Positions 27,215 through 36,451 of a stretch of 64,000 nucleotides of DNA are shown piece after piece. This DNA is from Halalkalibacter nanhaiisediminis (GTDB lineage Bacteria > Bacillota > Bacilli > Bacillales > Bacillaceae_D). The stretch covers positions 397,104 through 461,103 of the forward strand of contig NZ_VLKZ01000003.1 of the NCBI RefSeq assembly GCF_007830185.1, written 5' to 3'. A program made the translations under genes and the position numbers. Positions within the stretch are counted from its first letter, which is position 1. Every line of letters starts with the position of its first letter. The notes beneath the pieces were generated by a model. The model ran no database searches and was not told the origin of the DNA. It was given only the letters and a program-made list of their open reading frames with translations.

Positions 27215-28267
27215 ATGAAAGCATTAGTATTAACTGAACTTCAGAAGCCTTTAAAAGTTTTAAATATGCCTGAACCGACACTAGCTCCAGACGGGGTTAT
27301 CGTTCGTGTTGAGGCAAATGGAATCTGTCGCAGTGACTGGCATGCGTGGATGGGTGATTTTGGCTGGCTTGGTATCAATCTAGAGTTACCTTTTGTTATG
27401 GGACATGAATTTTGTGGAATCATTGAGGAAGTGGGAAGCGAAGTCAAAAAATTTAAAAAGGGTGAGCGAGTCATCGTGCCGTTTAGTCAAGGTGATGGCA
27501 CATGCGAATTTTGCGTAACGGGTCACCAAAATGTGTGTGAAAACACGTTACAGGCTGGATTTAGTTACTGGGGTGGTTATGGACAATTTGCTCATGTGCC
27601 TAACGCAGATGTCAATCTCGTCACCTTACCGGATTCGATTGATTTTGTTGCAGCGGCAGGACTTGGATGTCGATTTATGACCTCGTTTCATGGGATTGTC
27701 GATCAAGCACAGGTTAGACCTGGAGAATGGGTAGCTATTCATGGCTGCGGTGGTATTGGTCTTTCTGCTATTCACATAGCTTCATCTATCGGTGCGAAAG
27801 TGATAGCTGTTGATATCAATAACGATACTCTTAAACTTGCAAAAGAATTAGGTGCAGCTCTAACGATTAATGCGAGGGAAAAGGATGCAGTAGGAGAAAT
27901 AGTTGAATTAACAAAAGGCGGTGTCCATGTATCAGTTGATGCATTGGGTGTAACAACAACATGTCAAAATGCTGTCAATAGTTTACGGAAAAGAGGACGT
28001 CATTTACAAATTGGTCTTACCACTCAAGAAGAACAAGGCATGGTTCCATTACCTGTTGATTTAATTGTTCAAAAAGAGCTTTCTATTATTGGATCATTGG
28101 GAATGCAGGCAGCCCGTTATCCAGCTATGCTTCAAATGGTAGAAAGCAACATTTTAAAACCTGAAAAATTAGTAACGCAAACGGTAAAAATTGAGGAAGC
28201 TGGCGATGTTTTAATGTCTATGGGTGAATTTAAAACAGTAGGAGTTACAGTAGTGGATCGATGGTAG
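27215..28267 (+). CDS. Zinc-dependent alcohol dehydrogenase family protein
   Basis: A 350-residue medium-chain dehydrogenase. Catalytic zinc ligands are Cys in NGICRSDWHAW and the His-Glu of GHEFCG. The structural-zinc loop GTCEFCVTGHQNVCE carries only three of the usual four Cys. The Rossmann motif is HGCGGIGLSAIHIA. The protein therefore oxidises or reduces an alcohol or aldehyde with NAD(P), but the substrate is not evident. It has a GAGGAAG ribosome site and is flanked by intergenic gaps, so it is likely a single-gene unit. The second alcohol dehydrogenase at 29394 belongs to a different subfamily. Confidence 0.88.
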   Translation: MKALVLTELQKPLKVLNMPEPTLAPDGVIVRVEANGICRSDWHAWMGDFGWLGINLELPFVMGHEFCGIIEEVGSEVKKFKKGERVIVPFSQGDGTCEFCVTGHQNVCENTLQAGFSYWGGYGQFAHVPNADVNLVTLPDSIDFVAAAGLGCRFMTSFHGIVDQAQVRPGEWVAIHGCGGIGLSAIHIASSIGAKVIAVDINNDTLKLAKELGAALTINAREKDAVGEIVELTKGGVHVSVDALGVTTTCQNAVNSLRKRGRHLQIGLTTQEEQGMVPLPVDLIVQKELSIIGSLGMQAARYPAMLQMVESNILKPEKLVTQTVKIEEAGDVLMSMGEFKTVGVTVVDRW

Positions 28268-28663
28268 TTTGCTTTCGTTGCTATGTAATTCAAACTTTTT
28301 TGAATGGATAAATAGAAAATGAACAAAAATAATGATTTGTTGAGTTCTTTTATAATGAAAGCGTTTTACTTCATGGTTTTTTGAGATCTTATCACATCTT
28401 ATGACTACTATGATGCATCTTACTTAGGAGAAGTAATGACAAAGAAGACTGTCTCCTAAAATATGCAGATGCAATAGGAGATAAGTATAAAGAAAATGCC
28501 GGTTGCTGTTTAAGAGTTTAGGGAGGGAGAAAGCATAATACTAGCATTCTAAAATGGAGAATAAGTACACAATGTAAGGCATTACTTTTACTATCAACCT
28601 CTTAATATTTTGAAAATAAATAATTATCTGATATTATAAGAGGTATACGAAAGGGGAGAGTGC
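28266..28663 (+). other. Gene-poor interval with possible coding relic
   Basis: A weak AGTTTG/CAAACT hairpin with TTTTT (28266-28297) may end the dehydrogenase transcript. Further on, two short protein-like stretches in the same orientation (YYDASYLGEVMTKKTVS and KYADAIGDKYKENAG, about 28410-28524), separated by a stop, look like a decayed gene. No intact gene is present. Confidence 0.35.
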
Positions 28664-29221
28664 ATGAAAAAGACTGCTTTAATTCTAGTTGATATTCAAA
28701 ATGATTATTTCCCGAATGGACGTATGGAGTTATACGAAACAGAAAAGGCAGCAGCAAATGCCCGAAAATTGCTCGATTTCTACCGTAGCAAAGATATGCA
28801 AACTTTTCATATTCAGCATATCTTCCCTAGCCCAGATGCTCCATTTTTCGTCGAAGGAACGGAAGGGGTTGAGATTAACGAGGCTGTTTCACCACTTGAA
28901 GGCGAAATCGTTATTCAGAAGAACTATCCCAACAGCTTTCGTGAGACTCACCTTCTACAATATCTTCAAGAAGCTGACATTGAACATGTTGTCATTTGCG
29001 GTATGATGAGTCATATGTGTATTGACGCTACCGCTCGCGCTGCTGTTGATTTGGGCTTCCAATGTACGGTGATCGAAGACGCCTGCACGTCTCCAGATAT
29101 CACTGTGCACAATCGAACTATCCCAGCTATTGATGTTCATGATACATTCATGGCTGCATTAGGTAGTCTTTATGCCGACATCAAAACGACGGAAACGTAT
29201 TTGGAACTGGTGCAAAACTGA
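28664..29221 (+). CDS. Isochorismatase-family cysteine hydrolase
   Basis: A 185-residue protein with the isochorismatase-like fold. The catalytic triad of the family is visible: Asp in LVDIQNDYFPNG (residue 9), Lys in VIQKNYPNSF, and Cys in CGMMSHMCIDATARAA. Members hydrolyse small amides such as nicotinamide, ureidoacrylate or N-carbamoylsarcosine, or isochorismate. The residues seen do not decide between them. AAAGGGGAG lies eight bases before the ATG. Monocistronic, with its own terminator. Confidence 0.9.
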   Translation: MKKTALILVDIQNDYFPNGRMELYETEKAAANARKLLDFYRSKDMQTFHIQHIFPSPDAPFFVEGTEGVEINEAVSPLEGEIVIQKNYPNSFRETHLLQYLQEADIEHVVICGMMSHMCIDATARAAVDLGFQCTVIEDACTSPDITVHNRTIPAIDVHDTFMAALGSLYADIKTTETYLELVQN

Positions 29222-29269
29222 GAGCGATAATATGAGATGTACTTTAAAATGCAATCTCATCTAAACGAC

Positions 29270-29305
29270 AAAACCTATCATTTATTAGCAGATGATAGGT
29301 TTTTT
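29270..29305 (+). terminator. Terminator of the cysteine hydrolase gene
   Basis: A perfect stem AAAACCTATCAT/ATGATAGGTTTT with T-run. Confidence 0.92.
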
Positions 29306-29393
29306 AAATGTCCCTTAAAACAAAAGAATTCTCTCGTAACTGGAAATAATAATGATTAGGAGTTGATACCGTAACTAATTAGGAGGAATATTC

Positions 29394-30410
29394 ATGCAAG
29401 CAAAAGCTGCTGTTACATTTGGGAGTGGTGAACCATTTCAAATTACCGATATTACCGTTGATGATCCGCAAGCAGGTGAAGTTTTAGTTCGAATTGTTGG
29501 ATCGGGGATTTGTCATACAGATATACTTGCACAAACACAAGCTTACCCCGTGCCACTACCTGCTGTTTTAGGTCACGAGGGGGCTGGTGTTGTCGAGAAG
29601 GTAGGTGTAGGCATCAAGCACATTCAGCCAGGTGACCACGTTGTACTATCTTATAGTTCGTGTGGGGTGTGCGGGAATTGTCTAAGTGGAATGGCTTATG
29701 CTTGCGAGTCCTTTTATGATCTGAATTTTGGTGGCAAAATGATCGATGGTACGAGCCGATTACATAAGGAAGGCACAGATCTTTCTAACTTTTTTGGTCA
29801 GTCGAGTTTCGCTTATTATGCTGTCGCATCTGCTCGGAACGTAGTAAAGGTTCCAAAAGATGTACCACTTGAAATGCTTGGACCACTCGGGTGTGGGACG
29901 GTTGGATTAAGTGCGATTATGGGCGCGAATGTAGCTAATTGTGGAATAATCATTGCAGTCGATATTCATGATAACCGTCTAGAACTAGCGAAAGAATTAG
30001 GTGCAACCCACACTGTAAATGCAAAAGACGGAAATGTTCTCGAGCAGATTAAGGATATTACGGGGAGAGGTGTGAATTATGCAATTGAATCGAGTGGACG
30101 TCCTGATAATACACGTCTCGCTGTTGATTCTCTCGATGTATTAGGCGTAGCCGTTCAAGTAGCAGGCGGACCTATAGGATCAGAAGTATCCATAGATATT
30201 AATACGATCCTATTTGAGCGGAACCTAAATGGCTTTTTAATGGGCGAGGGAGTGCCACAACTATATATTCCTAAACTCATTGAGCTTTACAAAAAGGGTA
30301 AATTTCCTTTCGAGAAGTTAATCAAATACTATTCCTTTGAAGAAATTAATGAAGCGATTCAAGATACAAAAATAGGAACGACTATTAAACCGATTATTAA
30401 GTTTGAGTAA
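29394..30410 (+). CDS. Aryl-alcohol-dehydrogenase-like MDR protein with internal deletion
   Basis: A 338-residue XylB/AdhB-type medium-chain dehydrogenase. The catalytic zinc region GICHTDIL and GHEGAG and all four structural-zinc Cys (SCGVCGNCLSGMAYAC) are intact. After LGPLGCG the chain jumps directly to TVGLSAIMGANVAN. Family members have about 28 more residues here, running from GPLGCG through an IQTGAG stretch to a second GxG before the VGLSA helix. So the first strand and most of the GxGxxG NAD-binding loop are missing, and the frame is kept. The protein is probably unable to bind NAD normally. It has a good TTAGGAGGA ribosome site, so it is still likely to be translated. Confidence 0.8.
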   Translation: MQAKAAVTFGSGEPFQITDITVDDPQAGEVLVRIVGSGICHTDILAQTQAYPVPLPAVLGHEGAGVVEKVGVGIKHIQPGDHVVLSYSSCGVCGNCLSGMAYACESFYDLNFGGKMIDGTSRLHKEGTDLSNFFGQSSFAYYAVASARNVVKVPKDVPLEMLGPLGCGTVGLSAIMGANVANCGIIIAVDIHDNRLELAKELGATHTVNAKDGNVLEQIKDITGRGVNYAIESSGRPDNTRLAVDSLDVLGVAVQVAGGPIGSEVSIDINTILFERNLNGFLMGEGVPQLYIPKLIELYKKGKFPFEKLIKYYSFEEINEAIQDTKIGTTIKPIIKFE

Positions 30411-30451
30411 GGATTTAATAACAATCAATATATTAATTAGAATTTGGTTAG

Positions 30452-30483
30452 AGTACCTTACCGAAAACGGGGGGTACTTTTTA
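30452..30483 (+). terminator. Terminator of the MDR gene
   Basis: AGTACC/GGTACT arms with inner CCG/CGG pairing and a T-run. Confidence 0.8.
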
Positions 30484-30628
30484 ATGTGATCAATATTATA
30501 AAATTAAAAAGTAATTCACGAGAAGGATTATTGGCTTATAAATTACAAAAATAGAAAGAGATAAGCAGATGTTATATACTGATCTTTGTGTAAACAAATG
30601 AACAAATGACAAGTGAGTAGGTGAGACA

Positions 30629-31552
30629 ATGGTTAAAATAGTAGTAGTAGGCAGCTATATAGTCGACTTAATGAGTCGCACACCTCATATGCCGAAGCCT
30701 GGTGAGACTGTACTTGGAGGTCCTTTTCAAATGGGTCCAGGTGGCAAAGGTGGGAATCAAGCAGTTGCTGCTGCCCGCCAAGGCGCTCAAGTAACAATGG
30801 TTACAAAGGTTGGCAACGATCTATTCGGTGAAGATGCGATTCGCAACTTTAAGCAAGAATCGATCCAGACAACATACATTACAAAAGACGAAAAAGAAGC
30901 AACAGGAGCTGCCCTTATTGCCGTTGATCAACATAGCGAGAATATGATTGTCGTTTCCCTTGGAGCTTGCGGGAAGCTGACAAAAGAAGACGTTCAGCAA
31001 GCAAGTGAGGCCTTCCGTGAAGCTGATATGATTTTAGTTCAATTGGAAACATCGATTGAAGCCATTCAAGCGACAATTGAATTAGCAAATGAGCTTACTA
31101 AGCCTGTTGTGCTAAACCCTGCTCCTTATCAAAAGGTAGATGCAGCGACACTCTCGAAAGTAACGTTCATCACACCAAATGAAACGGAAGCAAGTCTTTT
31201 AACAGGGATCTCTGTACACGACGAGAAAACCGCCCAAGCAGCAGCTATTAAACTATACAATGCTGGCATTTCAAATGTGATCATCACACTTGGTAAAAAA
31301 GGGTGCTACGTCTATGACGGCAACAATCAAGGTCGATTAATTGAAGGATTTGCCATTGATGCAGTTGATTCAACAGGAGCTGGCGATGCGTTCAACGGTG
31401 GCTTTTCTACCTTTATTGCAAGTGGAATGTCAATTGACGAAGCAGTAAGAAAAGCCAATGCTGTTGCAGCCCTATCAGTAACGAAAGTCGGTACCTCAGT
31501 AGCAATGCCGACAAATGAAGAGGTCGAAACATTTTTAGAAACGGGATTTTGA
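30629..31552 (+). CDS. Ribokinase-like PfkB-family sugar kinase
   Basis: A 307-residue PfkB kinase. The N-terminal signature GGKGGNQAVAAARQGA (about residues 38-53) and the C-terminal DSTGAGDAFNGGFS, with its catalytic Asp and anion hole, are both typical of ribokinase, as is LNPAPY. It is expected to phosphorylate ribose or a related sugar or nucleoside at the primary hydroxyl using ATP. No ribose transporter or rbs regulator is nearby, so the substrate may come from nucleoside turnover. An AGGTGAG ribosome site lies close to the ATG. Confidence 0.88.
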   Translation: MVKIVVVGSYIVDLMSRTPHMPKPGETVLGGPFQMGPGGKGGNQAVAAARQGAQVTMVTKVGNDLFGEDAIRNFKQESIQTTYITKDEKEATGAALIAVDQHSENMIVVSLGACGKLTKEDVQQASEAFREADMILVQLETSIEAIQATIELANELTKPVVLNPAPYQKVDAATLSKVTFITPNETEASLLTGISVHDEKTAQAAAIKLYNAGISNVIITLGKKGCYVYDGNNQGRLIEGFAIDAVDSTGAGDAFNGGFSTFIASGMSIDEAVRKANAVAALSVTKVGTSVAMPTNEEVETFLETGF

Positions 31553-31577
31553 TGAATGTAGCAGTAGACATTTCAAT

Positions 31578-31624
31578 AAAACCCACACGACGGAACTATT
31601 CTTGGGCCATCGCTTGGGTTTTTT
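31578..31624 (+). terminator. Terminator of the ribokinase-like gene
   Basis: AAACCCA/TGGGTTT arms around a long loop with inner CGATGG-type pairing, then a T-run. It may also serve the convergent gene ending at 31626. Confidence 0.75.
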
Positions 31625-31625
31625 C

Positions 31626-31919
31626 CTAAATAGAAAAACTAACCCCACCATCCTCGCTAATCTCTACAGTTGTGTAGCTTTCAAATGGCTTCATACTTGT
31701 GATTTCATGCTTCACCGAGCTTGAAAGGCTTTCCATGTATTCTTGGTACATGTCAAAGTCTTTGATAAGATGATAATAATAGACCCTTTTCCCTTCAATC
31801 TCGTCAATACTTCGTAACAAAAATTGATCCTTCAATTCCTCTTTAAACCATTTTCTAGCTTCATCATGACTCGTAAAATCAGGTATTCGCTCATTAATCG
31901 TTGTTAAATCAATGTTCAC
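31626..31919 (-). CDS. Conserved-looking hypothetical protein, 97 residues
   Basis: A soluble, acidic 97-residue protein. It begins MNIDLTTINERIPDFTSHDE and continues with an amphipathic helix (ARKWFKEELKDQF), then strands around RVYYYHLIKDFDMYQEYME. No family is recognised. The start is GTG, preceded by AAAGGGGCGG seven bases upstream. It converges on the ribokinase-like gene and is divergent from the Toprim gene. Confidence 0.65.
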   Translation of the reverse strand: MNIDLTTINERIPDFTSHDEARKWFKEELKDQFLLRSIDEIEGKRVYYYHLIKDFDMYQEYMESLSSSVKHEITSMKPFESYTTVEISEDGGVSFSI

Positions 31920-32105
31920 TCATTATCCGCCCCTTTCGTTCTACATATATTATTTATATTTTTTGGTGATTTATCCATGTGACTTGTGTCAACAAACGAA
32001 CTGCTACATAATAAAGCTACAAACAAATTCCCAAATGTGAAAGCTTAAAATGAGAAACGAAATGCACGAATAGAATTCACTGACATTAGTAAAGGGATGA
32101 GTAGC

Positions 32106-32456
32106 ATGGAAGAAAAAGTTTTGATTGTAGAGGGAACGAGTGATCGTAAGCGAGTGAAGCAAGTACTGAATGAGCCCGTCGATGTAATATGTACATATGG
32201 AACGTTAAGTGAGGCAAAGCTTGAAACATTGATTTTGCCAATTGAAGATAAGGACGTCTACATACTTGTCGATGCTGACGATGCAGGCGAAAACTTGAGA
32301 AAACAGTTAAAAAGAGAACTGCCTAATGCCACTCATTTATATACGCAAAGGGTATACGGCCAGGTAGAGACAACCCCGCTTGATTATCTGACAGAGGTGT
32401 TGAGAGCGCATTTTAAGGTGAAGAATAGGTCTCCAATAGATAACGTCTTCGAATAA
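32106..32456 (+). CDS. Small Toprim-domain protein
   Basis: A 116-residue stand-alone Toprim domain. The first motif is VLIVEGTSDRKRV, with the catalytic Glu, and the second is YILVDADDAGENLRK, with DxD. It is similar in layout to the Toprim half of RNase M5 and to small OLD/primase-like Toprim proteins of Bacillus. It probably binds metal and acts on nucleic acid phosphodiesters, but the substrate is unknown. The ATG at 32106 was preferred over 32097 because AAAGGG is directly adjacent to the earlier one. Confidence 0.8.
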   Translation: MEEKVLIVEGTSDRKRVKQVLNEPVDVICTYGTLSEAKLETLILPIEDKDVYILVDADDAGENLRKQLKRELPNATHLYTQRVYGQVETTPLDYLTEVLRAHFKVKNRSPIDNVFE

Positions 32457-32520
32457 AGATTTTACCTAAAACGGAGATACGGAAATATTCCTATTGGTTC
32501 ATTTACTAATTTTGATTCGT

Positions 32521-32555
32521 GCCAACTAAGTGATTGCAGCTTAGTTGGCTTTTTT
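32521..32555 (+). terminator. Terminator of the Toprim gene
   Basis: A perfect ten-bp stem GCCAACTAAG/CTTAGTTGGC followed by six T. Confidence 0.93.
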
Positions 32556-32709
32556 GTATTAAAAAAGTAGAAATATGATGGAATAATAGCGCATATAATC
32601 TTACAAGAATGTGGCTTCTTTCTGATGAAAAATGCTACTTTCTAGTAGATAGTTAACAACAAGTTTCACTCTATTTAAAAATAAAATGATATTTTCAGGA
32701 GGGGCACGA

Positions 32710-34227
32710 ATGGTAAAAAAACCGACGATTGACCAATTAAAAAGGATTGCTGAAAAATTCAACCTTGATCTTACAACTGAAGATTTAGCCTCTTATCAAG
32801 AGCTAATGAAGGGGACTTTAGCATCGTATGATCGTTTGAGTGAATTAGTAGAACCAACTTTGCCAGTAAAGTATGAACGAAATGCTGGCTACCGTCCTGA
32901 ACCTGAAGAAAATCAATATAATGCGTGGTATTGGAAAACGAGTATTAAAGGAAGCGGTTCTGGAAAATTAGTAGGAAAGAAAATTGTATTAAAGGATAAT
33001 GTAAGTTTAGCTGGTATCCCTATGATGAATGGGTCAGCCATTCTAGAAGGCTTTGTACCGAATGAAGATGCAACCATTGTTACGAGAATGCTGGATGAAG
33101 GAGCTGAAATAGTAGGGAAAGCAGTTTGTGAAGACTTCTGTCTATCCGGTGGTAGCCATACTTCGGCAACTGGTCCAGTTCTTAACCCGCATGATATTAC
33201 TCGTTCTACAGGTGGATCTTCTAGTGGGAGTGCGGCCTTAGTTGCTGCAGGGGAAGCAGATATGGCAATAGGTGGTGACCAAGGTGGATCAATCAGGATG
33301 CCAAGTTCTTGGTGCGGATTGTACGGACTAAAACCTACATATGGACTTGTTCCTTATACAGGAATTTTTCCGATTGAACAGACGTTAGATCATACTGGAC
33401 CAATGGCTAGAACTGTGGAGGATGTTGCACTACTTTTAGAAGTTATCGCAGGTAATGATGGCCTAGATCCTAGACAATCAGGATTAAAAGTAAAATCATA
33501 TACAGAATCACTTATCGGTAATGCTGCAGGCTTAAAAGTGGGGATTGTTAAAGAGGGATTTGGTTGGGAAGGAATATCAGAAGCAGATGTCGATGAATTA
33601 GTGAAAGAAGCTGCACTCACATTGGAGAGTACTGGAGCGATTGTAGAGGAAGTTTCCATTCCTATGCACCGAGATGGTCTTCATATCTGGAATGGTATTG
33701 GTATAGAAGGGTTAACGACTTTAATGATCAATCAAAACGGAATGGGGTCAAATTGGAAGGGGCACTACAGCACAAAACTACTGGATGCCTACGGGAAAGC
33801 TAGAAAAACAAGAGCAAATGAATATTCTGAAACGGTAAAATTATCGATGTTACTAGGGCAGTATGTACAGGAACAATATAACGGTAAATATTATGCTATG
33901 GCACAAAACCTAGCGAGAAAATTAACGCAGGCTTACGACGATGCACTAAAAGAATATGATGTGTTAATTCTGCCAACTACGCCAATTAAACCAACAAAAA
34001 TTCCAGCAAAAGATGCTCCAAGAGAAGAGGTTATTAAGACAGCATTGGAAATGATCCAAAACACTGCACCTTTTAACATAACAGGACATCCTTCACTTAA
34101 TGCTCCTTGTGGAACAATCGATGGACTTCCAATCGGAATGATGATCACGGGAAGAAAAGGTGAAGACGACATCGTCCTACGAGTTGCTCATGCTTTTGAG
34201 ACAACTAATAAGTATGCTACGTTGTAA
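32710..34227 (+). CDS. Amidase-signature family amidase
   Basis: A 505-residue amidase. The Ser-cisSer-Lys triad is visible: Lys in IVLKDNVSLAG, the Gly/Ser-rich TGGSSSGSAALVAAG containing the cis-Ser, and the nucleophile Ser in GGDQGGSIRMPSSWCG. The N-terminal helical region (TIDQLKRIAEKFNLDL and following) resembles the extra domain of enantioselective Rhodococcus-type amidases rather than GatA; GatA would also sit in a gatCAB operon, which is absent. It should hydrolyse an aliphatic or aryl amide to acid plus ammonia. AGGAGGGG lies five bases before the ATG. Single-gene unit. Confidence 0.9.
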   Translation: MVKKPTIDQLKRIAEKFNLDLTTEDLASYQELMKGTLASYDRLSELVEPTLPVKYERNAGYRPEPEENQYNAWYWKTSIKGSGSGKLVGKKIVLKDNVSLAGIPMMNGSAILEGFVPNEDATIVTRMLDEGAEIVGKAVCEDFCLSGGSHTSATGPVLNPHDITRSTGGSSSGSAALVAAGEADMAIGGDQGGSIRMPSSWCGLYGLKPTYGLVPYTGIFPIEQTLDHTGPMARTVEDVALLLEVIAGNDGLDPRQSGLKVKSYTESLIGNAAGLKVGIVKEGFGWEGISEADVDELVKEAALTLESTGAIVEEVSIPMHRDGLHIWNGIGIEGLTTLMINQNGMGSNWKGHYSTKLLDAYGKARKTRANEYSETVKLSMLLGQYVQEQYNGKYYAMAQNLARKLTQAYDDALKEYDVLILPTTPIKPTKIPAKDAPREEVIKTALEMIQNTAPFNITGHPSLNAPCGTIDGLPIGMMITGRKGEDDIVLRVAHAFETTNKYATL

Positions 34228-34257
34228 TTTAAATAGAGTAAGATTTTGAATACTGCT

Positions 34258-34295
34258 AGCTCGTTATGAGGTTAACTACTCATAGCGAGCTTTTT
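34258..34295 (+). terminator. Amidase gene terminator
   Basis: Stem AGCTCGTTATGAG/CTCATAGCGAGCT followed by TTTTT. Confidence 0.9.
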
Positions 34296-34497
34296 AGGTT
34301 TGGGTTAAATAGCTTTTGAAGTATCCAAAGGAAATTTTTAATGAACTAAAATATTGAAATAATCTTCAATGCCTTGAAAAATACAGAAAAAAGGTAAATC
34401 CTTAAGTGGAGATAACGAAATATGACAAAAGTCGGGGAATGATTCTTTATGATTGTTTATTTAAGGAGTGCATAATGGTTGGCATTGAGGAACATTC

Positions 34498-35241
34498 TTA
34501 TTCATTGTCTTTGGAATCTCCTAATTTTGCTACATAATCTATCAAAAAATGAAAAATGATAAGTGGCAAAATTGAACCTATTCCAATATAAAGTACAGAA
34601 AATATAATCCCAAAAACAGTGGTTCTTATAACCCCAGTTATGAACCCTTGATAGGTATGAGCTAATCCGAATAAAAGTGAAGCCGAAAATATAACTAACC
34701 AAACAGAGAGATTTGGAAACAAATAAGCCAAAGCAAAAATTAAAAATCCTCTATATATTATTTCTTCGGTAATTCCTGCTGTTAAAGAAACATAGTTCCA
34801 TAATTTTTTCTCTTTATTAGAAACAGGCAATATTTCTGAAAAACCGACATTGGCATATTCTTTCTGTTTTGCTTGTTCAAATTTAGTCCTAATCTTATCG
34901 CTAAATTGGTAGCCGATAGAATAATACAAGACACCAATTAAATATAAGAAAGCAACTACAAATACTGAATAAGTAACCAATGAGCCTAAAGTGTTAGTGT
35001 TAATGCTTGGGAAAGATAAACCAATATCTTTTAAAGTTAATTCTGTAAAAATAACTAAAAGTAATATGAAAATAGTAGGGATCCAAAGATCAACTATTGA
35101 ACTTTTATAAAACTTCAACCTCGCATCTTGATTTTCTCTTACGTTAACTTTAAATCTTTTAAAATCAAAATACCCAATTATCGGTTCATATAATAAAGCA
35201 AAGATGATGACCAACCAAAAACCAATTTCCATCAACTTCAC
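34498..35241 (-). CDS. CPBP-family intramembrane metalloprotease
   Basis: A 247-residue protein with about seven membrane spans. The CPBP (Abi/Rce1-like) motifs are EEIIYRG in one helix, carrying the catalytic Glu pair and Arg, FGLAHTYQG with the His, and the final FHFLIDY. Such proteases cleave membrane or prenylated substrates; bacterial members often protect against bacteriocins or act in signalling. GGAGAGTG precedes the ATG. It lies at the edge of the accessory region and diverges from the small membrane gene at 35471. Confidence 0.87.
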   Translation of the reverse strand: MKLMEIGFWLVIIFALLYEPIIGYFDFKRFKVNVRENQDARLKFYKSSIVDLWIPTIFILLLVIFTELTLKDIGLSFPSINTNTLGSLVTYSVFVVAFLYLIGVLYYSIGYQFSDKIRTKFEQAKQKEYANVGFSEILPVSNKEKKLWNYVSLTAGITEEIIYRGFLIFALAYLFPNLSVWLVIFSASLLFGLAHTYQGFITGVIRTTVFGIIFSVLYIGIGSILPLIIFHFLIDYVAKLGDSKDNE

Positions 35242-35331
35242 TCTCCTCTTTCTTTTATTTTATCATTTTTAAAAACAATCTTCTCAAAAACAACAATTTT
35301 TACGAAAACAGCCTATAACTTTTTCAGGGGA

Positions 35332-35433
35332 AACCTCTGACAATATTTTACCAATCATATCATGTCAAAGATTTATGGAAGAAATAAGGTGACATACTGT
35401 TAGGGAGATGAACCATGATGATGGTAAAATAGA
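35332..35433. repeat. Copy A of a roughly 100-bp duplicated sequence
   Basis: This stretch matches 39278-39379 at about 88 of 102 positions by my alignment. In copy B it is the region between a truncated NUDIX gene (minus strand) and the HNH gene (plus strand). Copy A keeps a decayed version of the NUDIX ribosome site and first codons (CTGAAAAAG in place of TTGAAAAAA on the minus strand, soon followed by a stop). It is therefore a duplicated divergent promoter segment. Confidence 0.75.
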
Positions 35434-35470
35434 TCATATTAGGTCACTTGTTAACAGGAAGGAGAATCTA

Positions 35471-35818
35471 ATGAATTTCCCTTTTATGCAGATTGCACTT
35501 ATATTAATCATCATTGTTCTAATTTCTTCTCTTTTTAAACAGCTCCATAAGCTTAATCGTAAATCTAAGTTCTTCCTAATCAAAAGTCGTAATGGCAGCA
35601 ATAACTCGATTGATACTAATAAATACCGTAAAAGTAAACAAAGAATCGAACTTAAGAAAATGGCAGTTGATCAAGATCACTATTTGTTTTTAGAAGGGTT
35701 AATAGAAGGACGAATATCTGAACAGGAATACGATAAATGGGCACATTCGAGGAAACATGAAGGCCCTGACGTTTTTAGGAAGTTATTAAAAAGACCATAT
35801 CAAATTAGGAAGCTATAA
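35471..35818 (+). CDS. Small membrane-anchored protein of unknown function
   Basis: A 115-residue protein with one N-terminal membrane span (about residues 5-21, PFMQIALILIIIVLISSLF) followed by a basic, Asn/Ser/Lys-rich cytoplasmic part. A final segment (DHYLFLEGLIEGRISEQEYD) looks like a small helical, SHOCT-like domain. GGAAGGAGA lies five bases before the ATG. The frame is open 21 codons further upstream into the duplicated promoter segment, but the ribosome site supports this start. Function unknown. Confidence 0.65.
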   Translation: MNFPFMQIALILIIIVLISSLFKQLHKLNRKSKFFLIKSRNGSNNSIDTNKYRKSKQRIELKKMAVDQDHYLFLEGLIEGRISEQEYDKWAHSRKHEGPDVFRKLLKRPYQIRKL

Positions 35819-35841
35819 ATTTATAGGTGAGGAAGTAATTT

Positions 35842-36214
35842 ATGTCAAATAAACCTTGTCCATTCTGTTATATCTCAGAGTATATACTTGAAAACGAATC
35901 TGCGTATGCGATTTATGACCAGTATCCAGTTAGTGAGGGACATACGCTTATTATTCCGAAGCGTCATGTTGCTGATTATTTTGAGGCAACGTCCGAGGAA
36001 AAAGAGGCATTGCATTCTCTTGTTTAGGAGGTTCGCCAGTTGCAAATGGAGCGTTTTTCACCTGATGGGTTTAATATTAGAATGAATTGCGGGGGAAGCG
36101 GCGGGGCAAACGATTTTTCATGCACATATTCATGTGATTCCGCGTTATCATGGTGATATGGAGAATCCACGTGGGGGTGTGCGTGGGGTGATCCCATCGA
36201 AACAATCTTATTGA
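35842..36214 (+). pseudogene. HIT-family hydrolase, broken by stop and frameshift
   Basis: The start reads as a normal HIT nucleotide hydrolase with an AGGTGAGGAAG site: PCPFCYISEYILENES and SEGHTLIIPKRHVADYF. An in-frame TAG at 36025 stops it after 61 residues. The same frame then continues through EVRQLQMERFSPDGFNIRMN. Near a G-run at about 36090 the frame must shift to reach QTIFHAHIHVIPRYHGDM and GGVRGVIPSKQ, ending at 36214. The histidine triad HAHIHV is intact. Two separate lesions argue for a true pseudogene rather than a reading error. Confidence 0.88.
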
Positions 36215-36341
36215 AACGTGCATCTAAAATTTCCATACGATAGCTCTTCCCACTGTTTCGATGATTTCTGGAATTCGATCTCATACTAATTTATAATATG
36301 TTGGCATCATTGACCCTCTCTGGTAGAGGTTTGTATTGCAT

Positions 36342-36373
36342 AAGAGGTTTAGACATGTCTACCTCTCTTTTTT
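36342..36373 (+). terminator. Intrinsic terminator before the YdbC-like gene
   Basis: AGAGG/CCTCT arms enclose the palindrome TAGACATGTCTA, followed by CTTTTTT. It probably once ended the HIT transcript. Confidence 0.7.
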
Positions 36374-36451
36374 GTTTCCATCTCTAAATGACTCTAGTAA
36401 AATAAAGATAAAATCCTGTATGGAGTTAAATAAATATATGGAGGTGTTATT

